Program-made: the position numbers and the translations under genes
In this document: positions 17,571 to 24,075 of the stretch, piece by piece
Position numbering within the stretch: position 1 is the first letter of the stretch
Layout: every line of letters begins with the position of its first letter
Notes under the pieces: generated by a model
The model's database searches: none
What the model saw: the letters and a program-made list of their open reading frames with translations, nothing else
What the model was told of the DNA's origin: nothing
Assembly (NCBI GenBank): GCA_963783945.1
Contig: CAWAPS010000034.1
Coordinates: 1-24,075 of the forward strand
DNA from: CAWAPS01 sp963783945
Lineage (GTDB): Bacteria; Actinomycetota; Acidimicrobiia; Acidimicrobiales; Palsa-688
Reading direction: 5' to 3'
Length of the DNA stretch: 24,075 nt

Positions 17571-18052
17571 TCGGTCCTCCTGTGATCGGTCGAAAGGGAG
17601 ACTGCGCAGGCCCTCCGGCCCTCCGGCTCCGGCGTCGAGAACCTTTCCAAAACGGCAGCCCGTCCTCGGTGTGGGCGGCAACGAGTTCTCCGCCGATGTG
17701 TCAACGAGATCACCCGGCTGGATCGTTGGCTGACGTGACCTAAATGGGAACCACACGTGCTCCTCTCAAAGCCAACCTCGGCTCGTCGCAGGAAAAGGTT
17801 GACTAGGTCGTTGGTTTGTCGCTACCGTGACTTCGGGATGGATCAGGGAGGGGCCGAAGCTGACGATCTTCCCTGGGTTGCGGAGACGAACCCTACGGCC
17901 ACGGCTTGTTCTCGGGATTCCTCGACGGCGCCGGGGTCACGACTGGGGCGGGGCTCGCGGGGGGCGGCATGGCTCAGCGTCAGCGGCCGGTTCCTGAAGG
18001 ACTCACCGAGGGCGGCGTTCGCCCGTTACAACCGGCAAAGGAGATGAGCAGG
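17571..18052. promoter_or_regulatory. Divergent intergenic region upstream of the CoA operon
   Basis: About 480 bases separate the small leftward gene from the rightward crotonase. Plus-strand frames run through the right part (17757-18047 and 17906 onward, the latter in frame with the crotonase), but their Gly/Ala/Arg-rich text is unlike any crotonase N-terminus and no ribosome site supports those starts. The crotonase ribosome site AAAGGAG is at 18037-18043. Promoters for both directions are expected here; none could be assigned. Confidence 0.4.
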
Positions 18053-18853
18053 ATGGACGAGGATCTCGGCGCGGCTGGACTGCGGTTCGAACGCGAGGGT
18101 GTCATCGGCTGGTGCATTATCGACCGGCCCGAAGCTCGCAACGCGCTGACCGGAGCCATGTACTACGGCATCAAGAAGGCGGTGATCCGGGTCAATCAGG
18201 ACCCGGAACTGGCGGCGCTGATCATCACCGGCACCGGCGACGTCTTCGCCCCGGGGGGCGATCTCGGCGGCCGGGCCCCTGATCCCAGGGATGCCCCCAA
18301 CCCTGAGGTCGGCCCCGGGGAGTCGCTGCCGTTCACTGCGATCCGGGAGAGTGGCAAACCGGTGATCGCGGCGGTCAACGGCATCTGCCAAGGCGGCGGG
18401 CTCCTAATCGCCATGATGGCCGATATCGCGGTGGTCAGTGACAGGTCGACGTTCCGGGTGCCGGAACTGTTGCGGGGCATCATCGACGCCACCTACGCCT
18501 ACGCCCTGCCCGTGCATGCCGGCATCGCGGTGGCTCGTGACCTGCTGCTGTCGGCCCGTAAGTTCGACGCGGCGGAGGCTCAGGCGTACGGGTTGATCAC
18601 CCGGGTCGTGCCGCATGACCAGCTGCGCCAGGCGGCGCTCGCCGCCGCGGGCGAGGTCCTGCAGACCGCCCCGGTAGCCCGGCTGCACGTCAAGCGCATG
18701 CTGAACGAACGCTACGGGCAGATCGATTACCAGACCATGATGTGGGGGCTGGCCGAGTCCCCCGAGCCCCGGGAAGGGTTCACCGCCTTCATGGAAAAAC
18801 GAGCACCCAGCTGGATCCCCGCCCAGTTCGCCAACACAGCCGGTCGGAGATAG
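18053..18853 (+). CDS. Crotonase-family protein (enoyl-CoA hydratase/isomerase)
   Basis: An intact 266-residue cytoplasmic crotonase acting on an acyl-CoA. The start ATG 18053 lies nine bases after AAAGGAG; an ATG at 18044 touches the ribosome site and is less likely. The oxyanion segments are GDVFAPGGDLGG and AAVNGICQGGGLLIAMM. At the position of the first catalytic Glu of classic hydratases (GGGxE) this protein has Leu, while the second Glu is kept (FRVPELL). It may therefore be an isomerase, hydrolase or other crotonase rather than a simple hydratase. The C-terminus FTAFMEKRAPSW is standard. It is followed after 35 bases by an acyl-CoA synthetase on the same strand, so the two almost certainly form an operon that activates and then modifies one acid. 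Confidence 0.87.
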   Translation: MDEDLGAAGLRFEREGVIGWCIIDRPEARNALTGAMYYGIKKAVIRVNQDPELAALIITGTGDVFAPGGDLGGRAPDPRDAPNPEVGPGESLPFTAIRESGKPVIAAVNGICQGGGLLIAMMADIAVVSDRSTFRVPELLRGIIDATYAYALPVHAGIAVARDLLLSARKFDAAEAQAYGLITRVVPHDQLRQAALAAAGEVLQTAPVARLHVKRMLNERYGQIDYQTMMWGLAESPEPREGFTAFMEKRAPSWIPAQFANTAGRR

Positions 18854-18888
18854 TGCTCCGTCCTTGGTGAGGAGAGAGGAACAGGACA

Positions 18889-20460
18889 ATGACCGCCGGA
18901 GGGTTCTTTGCACTCGGCGAGTTGTACCCCGACCGGGAGGTGTGGTTCGAGGCGTCAGGTGCCGCCCCGGTGATCGCCGGGGATCTCCTGGCCACTATGC
19001 ACCGCATCGGTCGGGGCCTGGAGACGATGGATGTGCACGCCGGCGACACCATCGCGGTCGTGCTGTCGAATCGCCGCGAGTTCCTCGAGTGTTACGGGGC
19101 GGCGATCAGGTCGGGTCTGTACTTCGTGGCGATCAACTGGCATCTCACGTCCAGCGAGATGAGCTACATCCTGACCGACTCGAACGCCAAGGTCGTCTTC
19201 ACCGAGGCGCCCTTCTGGCCGGCGGCCGCGGGGGCGGCCGCCGCGGCCGGGATCGACGGTGAAGGCGTTTTGGCCGTGGACGGTGACTGGGGTTTGCACG
19301 TCGACTCCGGGCTCTTCCATGATCTGTCCGGGGACCGGCTGCCCGAGGGATCGGCCGGCCAGATCATGTTCTACACATCAGGAACGACCGGGCGGCCCAA
19401 AGGGGTCCGCAAGTCCTTCCGAGCGGAGGCGGGCGACGAGGTGACGCTGACCAGCGGCATCGGTCCGATTCGCCTCCGAGCCCAGGGCGATGGGCCCGGT
19501 CTGTCAGTCAGCGACGACGTGGCCCTCAGCTCGGGCCCCTTTTACCACGGATTGCCCCTCGCCGCGGTCACGACTGCGCTCGATGGCGGAGGGGTGGTTG
19601 TCAGCATGGACAAATGGACGGCCGAAGGGTTCCTCGACCTCGTCGAACGGCATCGGGTGACCCATGCCACGGTCGTCCCCACCATGTTCCGCCGGCTACT
19701 GGCGCTGCCCGAGGAGGTGCGGCGGGCCGCCGACGTGACGTCCTTGCGGTCGGTGAATCACGGCGGGGCGCCCTGCCCAGTAGACGTCAAGCGGCGGGTC
19801 ATCGAGTGGTGGGGCCCCATCGTGACCGAGAGCTACTCTTCGACTGAGGGTGCGGGCACCAGCGTGACCTCGGAGGAGTGGCTCGATAAGCCGGGCACGG
19901 TGGGACGACCCAACCCCGGGGTGGTCATCAAGATCCTCGACGAAGACGGCCAGGAACTGCCCTCCGGCGAGCAGGGACTGGTGTACATGACGCCGACGCT
20001 GTGGGAGTTCGAGTACCACCACGACTCCGACAAGACCGAGTCTGCTACCCGCGAGGGCATGTTTACCGTGGGGGACATCGGCTACCTCGACGAGGACGGG
20101 TACTTGTTTCTTTGCGATCGCAAGGCCGACACCATCATCTCCGGGGGCGTCAACATCTACCCGGCTGAGGTCGAAGCCACTCTTCTCCAGCATCCCGCGG
20201 TCGGCGACGCCGCGGTGATCGGGGTGCCCAACGACGAATGGGGCGAGGAGGTGCGGGCCGTCGTAGAACTCCGTGACGCCGCCACCCTCTCGCCCGAACT
20301 CGCCGCCGAACTCACCGAGTTCTGTCGATCCCGCATCGCCCGGTTCAAATGCCCCCGGCAGGTCGACTTCGTCGACTCCCTCGAGCGCGATCCCAACGGC
20401 AAGCTCCGCAAGGGCGCCATCCGGGCCCGTTACTGGCCCGAGGGTTTGCGCCGAATCTGA
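18889..20460 (+). CDS. Acyl-CoA synthetase (AMP-forming, ANL superfamily)
   Basis: A 523-residue ligase that adenylates a carboxylic acid and transfers it to CoA. All core motifs are present: the P-loop-like YTSGTTGRPKGVRKS at about residues 160-174, YSSTEGAGTS near 312-321, the hinge region GDIGYLDEDGYLFLCDRK near 394-411, and the C-terminal catalytic Lys in DPNGKLRKG near 500. Length is normal for fatty-acid and cyclic-acid CoA ligases; the group resembles ligases found in actinobacterial steroid, terpenoid and long-chain acid pathways, but the substrate pocket cannot be typed by eye. A GAGGAGAGAGG ribosome region precedes the ATG. It lies directly downstream of a crotonase and is undamaged. 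Confidence 0.92.
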   Translation: MTAGGFFALGELYPDREVWFEASGAAPVIAGDLLATMHRIGRGLETMDVHAGDTIAVVLSNRREFLECYGAAIRSGLYFVAINWHLTSSEMSYILTDSNAKVVFTEAPFWPAAAGAAAAAGIDGEGVLAVDGDWGLHVDSGLFHDLSGDRLPEGSAGQIMFYTSGTTGRPKGVRKSFRAEAGDEVTLTSGIGPIRLRAQGDGPGLSVSDDVALSSGPFYHGLPLAAVTTALDGGGVVVSMDKWTAEGFLDLVERHRVTHATVVPTMFRRLLALPEEVRRAADVTSLRSVNHGGAPCPVDVKRRVIEWWGPIVTESYSSTEGAGTSVTSEEWLDKPGTVGRPNPGVVIKILDEDGQELPSGEQGLVYMTPTLWEFEYHHDSDKTESATREGMFTVGDIGYLDEDGYLFLCDRKADTIISGGVNIYPAEVEATLLQHPAVGDAAVIGVPNDEWGEEVRAVVELRDAATLSPELAAELTEFCRSRIARFKCPRQVDFVDSLERDPNGKLRKGAIRARYWPEGLRRI

Positions 20461-20830
20461 CCGACGTGACGATCCGCTAAGCCCCGACTCGGACCGTTTG
20501 GCCAACGCAGGCGCGATCCCGCGTCAACTCGGAGCTAGTGCCCAGTCACATATCGGCCTTCTTCACTGGCGAAAAAGACCACCGCGTTCTATGTGCCTCC
20601 GACTGGACGAACGAGACCGGCATCGCCTGGAAACAGGCGAACGCATCCAGCCTCCTCCTGCGTCGGCTCTTCCCAGTGGCGGGAACACCTTGTAGACCGC
20701 TCGGTTGTTGATGAGATCCGTGTTCTTTTTGGTACCGTTCGCGGCGGACACCGTTGGAGGAGTTCGCTGGTAGAGATCGAAACATCACGAGGCTGGTGGA
20801 ACTCCCCGGTGCTCTCGCTGCAGTGGTAGA
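20461..20830. other. Intergenic region with a GAAA-loop hairpin
   Basis: These 370 bases follow the ligase. A perfect 7-bp stem TCGCCTG-GAAA-CAGGCGA lies at 20623-20640, capped by a GNRA tetraloop; it has no U-tract but could be a terminator or a small RNA element. Minus-strand frames of 60-80 codons cross the region without recognisable motifs. Promoter sequence for the GntR pair should be in the last 100 bases, but no clear elements were found. Confidence 0.4.
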
Positions 20831-21640
20831 GTGGTGATTTCTTTGGATCGCACCCGCCGTGTTCCTATCGCCAGTGGCGCTTCGGTGTCTAGTTTGCTGA
20901 CCGATGACTTAGCGCGCCGACGTAACGGCAGTAAAATGTCCCACGTTGTGGCCACCGAGTTACGGAGGCGCATCGTACGAGGTCAGGTCGCACCGGGCGA
21001 TACCCTGCCGAGCGAGGCGCAGTTGATGGAACTCCTCGACGTGTCACGCGATACGTTGCGTGGCGCGCTGCGGATGCTGGAGTCGGAATCGCTAATCTAC
21101 ATCCGGCGGGGCCGGAACGGTGGTGCCGTTGTGCGGCGTCCTGACCTGCGAGCAATCGGCCGCTACATAGCACTGCTGCTCCAGACGCGAGGCGTGACCC
21201 TCGACGACATCCACGAGGCGCGCCGGATCCTCGAAGTGCCGGCGGTCGCCCTAGTTGCCGATCACCTGTCCCCCGAGTTGACCCGGCGATTGGAAGCGCT
21301 TCACGATTCGCAAATCAACGATCGAGCTAACCCTGTTCGTGTCGCCCGATCCTTTGCCGAATTCGATCAGGGCGTCGTGGATCTCACGGGCAACGGGATG
21401 CTCTCCATGCTGTCGGGCATCTTCCGGGACAGCTACGCCGGTGAGATCTACACCGGTCTCCGAAATGCACGTGGCCGGTCCGCCCACCTGCTCGAGCAGG
21501 CCTTCGCGACGTGGGCGGCCGTTGTCGCCGCAGCCCGCCAGGGTGAGGGGGACCGGGTCGTCGAGCTGTGGCTCGCGGACCTGGACGACACTCGACATCT
21601 CGGGCGAAGCGCCCAAGAAGACCGGCCCCGATCGACGTGA
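20831..21640 (+). CDS. GntR-family regulator with FCD domain (FadR-like)
   Basis: A DNA-binding regulator of 269 residues from GTG 20831, or about 234 from the ATG at 20936, which sits immediately before the winged-helix domain and may be the true start. The winged helix reads VVATELRRRIVRGQVAPGD, LPSEAQLMELLDVSRDTLRG and ESLIYIRRGRNGGAVVRRP. The all-helical FCD ligand-binding domain follows (DDIHEARRILEVPAVALVAD, then DLTGNGML). Of the usual three metal-binding His residues only one, in DTRHLG, is evident; Asp stands in the FDQGV segment. Such regulators sense organic acids or acyl-CoAs. Its stop overlaps the start of a second GntR gene (GTGA at 21637-21640). Confidence 0.83.
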   Translation: MVISLDRTRRVPIASGASVSSLLTDDLARRRNGSKMSHVVATELRRRIVRGQVAPGDTLPSEAQLMELLDVSRDTLRGALRMLESESLIYIRRGRNGGAVVRRPDLRAIGRYIALLLQTRGVTLDDIHEARRILEVPAVALVADHLSPELTRRLEALHDSQINDRANPVRVARSFAEFDQGVVDLTGNGMLSMLSGIFRDSYAGEIYTGLRNARGRSAHLLEQAFATWAAVVAAARQGEGDRVVELWLADLDDTRHLGRSAQEDRPRST

Positions 21641-22408
21641 CCGCGATGTGGCGGGCCGAGGTGGCGTGGGATCGGGCCGACGCTCGGCCCGACAAGATTG
21701 CCTCCAACATCTCGGTCGAAATCCGCTCGCAGATCGCGGAGGGGCGATTGAACGACGGAGACCGGCTCGCCGCACTTCCCGAGCTGGCGACGGCCTTCGG
21801 TGTCTCGCGACCTACCCTGCGCGAGGCCTACGTGTCCTCGAGCGCGGTCCTGCTCGACCTTCGTACCGGTACGCACGGCGGGGCCCGCGTCCGAGTCCCG
21901 TCGACTGAGACCGCAGCCCAGCTCGCCGCCATCATCATCGAGAGCGAGCAGACCACGATCGGCGATCCGTGGGAGGCGCGAGCCGGTCATCGAGCCAAGG
22001 CTCCTGGGCCGGAGCCCAACGCATCACGCCAGGTGCGCTCGAAGTGCTGCGAACCGCGATCGAAGCGCTTGGCGAAGCCGTCAGCGACACCCCACGCTTC
22101 ACCGCGCTGTGGGGTGAGGCGGAGAGCATCATGCTCGGATCGTCCGGCAATCCGGCGATCTCCGTGGCCATGGAGCTCAGGCATTGGATCCGTAACAGCT
22201 GCACCAACGAGTTGACCGCTGACGCGGTCAATCTGCCGTGGGTGGAGCGGTCGAACCGGCGAGCAGCCCTCCGCTTGAACGACGTCGTGACTGCCGCGGC
22301 GAATCTGACCCGGATGCGGCCGTTACCGTGTGGACCGACTACGTGACCTACACGACTCCGTTCTTCCACAACCTCGGCGATCGGCTGGTCCTTGACATGC
22401 TCGACTAG
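21637..22408 (+). pseudogene. Second GntR/FCD regulator, frameshifted
   Basis: A second FadR-like regulator begins at GTG 21637, overlapping the previous stop by four bases. The winged helix is read as DKIASNISVEIRSQIAEGRL, then LPELATAFGVSRPTLREAY and GGARVRVPSTETAAQLAAII. The FCD domain is divided over frames: ESEQTTIGDPWEAR, then VIEPRLLGRSPTHHAR after a shift near 21980, then GALEVLRTAIEALGEAVSD after a shift near 22028. Near 22305 a third shift leads to PDAAVTVWTDYVTYTTPFFH and the stop at 22408. Bridged length is about 255 residues, normal for the family. The recognition-helix half of the wing (VSSSAVLLDLRTG) also looks altered. It may be a real gene with base errors. Confidence 0.75.
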
Positions 22409-22421
22409 GGCGTTCGTCCAG

Positions 22422-22441
22422 CCCCCGTTCGCCGGCGGGGG
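22422..22441 (+). terminator. GC-rich hairpin after the GntR pair
   Basis: CCCCCG-TTCGCCGG-CGGGGG lies 13 bases beyond the stop of the second GntR gene. It is a strong 6-bp stem without a U-tract, a plausible terminator for the regulator operon. Confidence 0.5.
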
Positions 22442-22728
22442 ATGACCGGGCTCTCTCGGCCGATAAGGTCGGCAGATAGCACGACCGTTTGGCCGTGTCG
22501 AACTTCGGACACGGACCACCCCTTCGTCAACTACCTCGGGCCCGGGAGCCGTCGGGTGCCTATCGGCCTAGCCAAAATCGGTTGACTCAAGCACCTCTAG
22601 TAGGCATCATGGTGACTGCTCCGTCCATGGGTTGCCTTGACATTGAGCGCGAAAGATAGGAAGATTCGGCACGCTTAAGGGTCGTCGCGGCCGATCATAC
22701 GAGTTGCGACATTCAGGGGGGTTCAGCT
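22442..22728 (+). promoter_or_regulatory. Upstream region of the substrate-binding protein gene
   Basis: A perfect -35 consensus TTGACA is at 22637-22642. Seventeen bases on, GAAGAT (22660-22665) is only a weak -10. A start of transcription near 22672 would give a leader of about 57 bases. A ribosome site AGGGGG lies at 22715-22720, eight bases before GTG 22729. No riboswitch-like structure was recognised, and nothing coding is visible in these 287 bases. Confidence 0.4.
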
Positions 22729-24016
22729 GTGTTCCAAAAGAGGATGAAACTGTTGTCGCGCTGCTGCTGCGGTAGTAATGGTGGCTGCTGGTTGCGGCAG
22801 CTCTTCGAAAACGCGGGAGGGGCCAGCAGCGACCAGCGCCGCCTCGACCGGCGGCACCACCGGGGGCACGACCGCGGGCACGACCGGCGGGGGGACCCAC
22901 ACTTACACCGTGGGCGTGCTGAGTGACCAGACCGGCCCGACGGCGACGGACTCGATGACCTTCCCTCTGGGGGTCAAGGCTGGAGTGGTGCTGGCGGCCA
23001 AGGAGGGCTACACGATCAAATATGTGGTCGCTGATACCGGCTCGTCGCCCACCGGGGCGCTCGCCGCCGCGCAGAAGCTGGTCGAACAGGATCACGTGTT
23101 CGCAGTGCTGGCCTACTCCGGGGCCACCTATGCCGCCGAGCCGTTCCTCGAGTCCAAAGGGATACCGGTCATAGGGGTAAACATTGATGCCACCGAGTGG
23201 GCCACGGCGCCGAACATGTTTTCCGTGGGCGGGACCTCGGATTACACCAAGGTGTTCACCCAGACTGGATTGGAATTCAAACAACTGGGAGCCACCAACA
23301 TCGGTTCGGTCGGCTACTCCGTCTCTCCGAGCTCCTCGGACACCGCCAAATCGGGCGCGGTGTCAGCCCAACTAGCGGGCCTCAAGGTCGGCTATCTCAA
23401 CGCCAACTTCCCCCTCGGTGGCACCGACACGGGCCCCGCCGTGCTGGCCATGAAAGCCGCGGGAGTCGACGGTTTTACTGCACCGCTCGACGCCAACACC
23501 GAGTTCACCATTGTCAAGGGCCTGCGGGACCAGGGGGTGAACCTCAAGGTGGTGCTCGCTTCTACCGGCTACGGTGGTGACCTGGTCACGGGCGGCCCTG
23601 GCGCCCAGCAGACCGCCCAGGGTATCTACTTCCTCCTCGGGGAGGAACCTGTCGAGATGCACACTCCAGCGACCGAACAGTTCACCGCCGACCTCAAGGC
23701 CGCAGGGGTCACAGGAGAACCACCAACGAACGAGTTCTACGGGTACATGGCCGTCGACGCGTTGGTCCAGGGCCTCAAGGCGGCGGGCTCGAGCCCGACC
23801 CAGGCATCGGTGATCAACGCCATGCTCCAGATACACAACTACAACGGCGCTGGTCTCTACGGCACTCACTCCGTCAGCTTCGCCCTGGCCGATCGCGGCA
23901 AGGTGAGCTCGGCCGACAACTGCAACTGGATCACCCAATATGAAGGCACCACCTTCAAACTGGTACCCGGCATGGATCCCATCTGCGGGCAGACCGTCCC
24001 AGGAAAGACGGTCTGA
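22729..24016 (+). CDS. ABC transporter substrate-binding lipoprotein (branched-chain amino-acid/amide type), one frameshift in signal peptide
   Basis: A type-I periplasmic binding protein of about 428 residues, anchored outside the membrane, which captures a solute for a Liv-type ABC importer. The N-terminal reading MFQKRMKLLS from GTG 22729 (or ATG 22744) breaks near 22765; a one-base shift gives AAAAVVMVAAGC, a hydrophobic core plus lipobox with the lipidated Cys. Starting at the internal ATG 22778 would leave no signal core, so a base error is likely. A Thr/Gly linker (repeats of GGTT type) precedes the binding domain: YTVGVLSDQTGPTATDS, then LVEQDHVFAVLAYSGATYAA and EFYGYMAVDALVQGLKAAG. 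Two Cys near the C-terminus (DNCNW and DPICGQ) could form a disulfide. Permease and ATPase genes are not in the window; ligand unknown. Confidence 0.85.
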
Positions 24017-24075
24017 CCCGACACAGGCTCCATAGCCCGGCCGTTACCACGTCGAGCCAGATCGAGCGCAGCCCG

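Noticed and set aside
17906..18052. Extended N-terminus of the crotonase
   Set aside because: The Gly-rich text is not crotonase-like and the AAAGGAG site at 18037-18043 fixes the start downstream.
1..24075. Programmed ribosomal frameshifting at the many frame breaks
   Set aside because: The breaks lie in unrelated genes, vary in direction and show no shared slippery motif or downstream structure.

Overview
The window reads as high-GC DNA from an actinobacterium (Actinomycetota; no marker gene narrows it further). The signs are strong G/C third positions, GTG and TTG starts, TetR and FadR-type GntR regulators, a StrR/ParB-like regulator remnant and many acyl-CoA catabolism genes. No rRNA, tRNA, CRISPR array, transposase or integrase was seen. 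The one exception to the base composition is about 3.1 kb at 3700-6790, which is A+G-rich, almost C-free in places and has no credible gene.

Layout. 1-3083: a frameshifted N-acyl-D-amino-acid deacylase (minus) divergent from an MBL-fold hydrolase and a zinc alcohol dehydrogenase (plus). 3084-6790: a composition gradient into and out of the anomalous block. 6574-9024: a decayed amidase, an intact lipocalin-like protein, and two truncated genes (SCP2 domain, crotonase) that meet head to head. 9047-11668 (minus): crotonase, TetR regulator, SDR oxidoreductase. 12069-14210 (plus): cupin followed by two damaged amidohydrolase-2 genes, the first coupled to the cupin by an ATGA overlap. 14349-17570 (minus): a C-terminal D-aminoacylase fragment, a secreted Asp-box repeat protein with a good terminator hairpin, a StrR/ParB-like remnant and a small unknown protein. 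18053-24016 (plus): crotonase, acyl-CoA synthetase, two overlapping FCD-type GntR regulators and an ABC substrate-binding lipoprotein.

Taken together the genes suggest uptake and breakdown of an amide- or ring-containing organic substrate: an SBP for uptake, amidase, deacylase and amidohydrolases for hydrolysis, dehydrogenase and SDR steps, then CoA ligation and crotonase chemistry under TetR/GntR control. The substrate cannot be read from the sequence.

The most important caution is sequence integrity. At least seven genes carry single-base frameshifts that can be bridged by eye, and three have large internal or terminal losses. The degraded N-terminus of the amidase can still be followed, at its expected spacing, into the edge of the anomalous block. 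That makes a fidelity failure (low-quality read or unpolished assembly) at least as likely as a real foreign or non-coding element. Both readings are set out in the findings.
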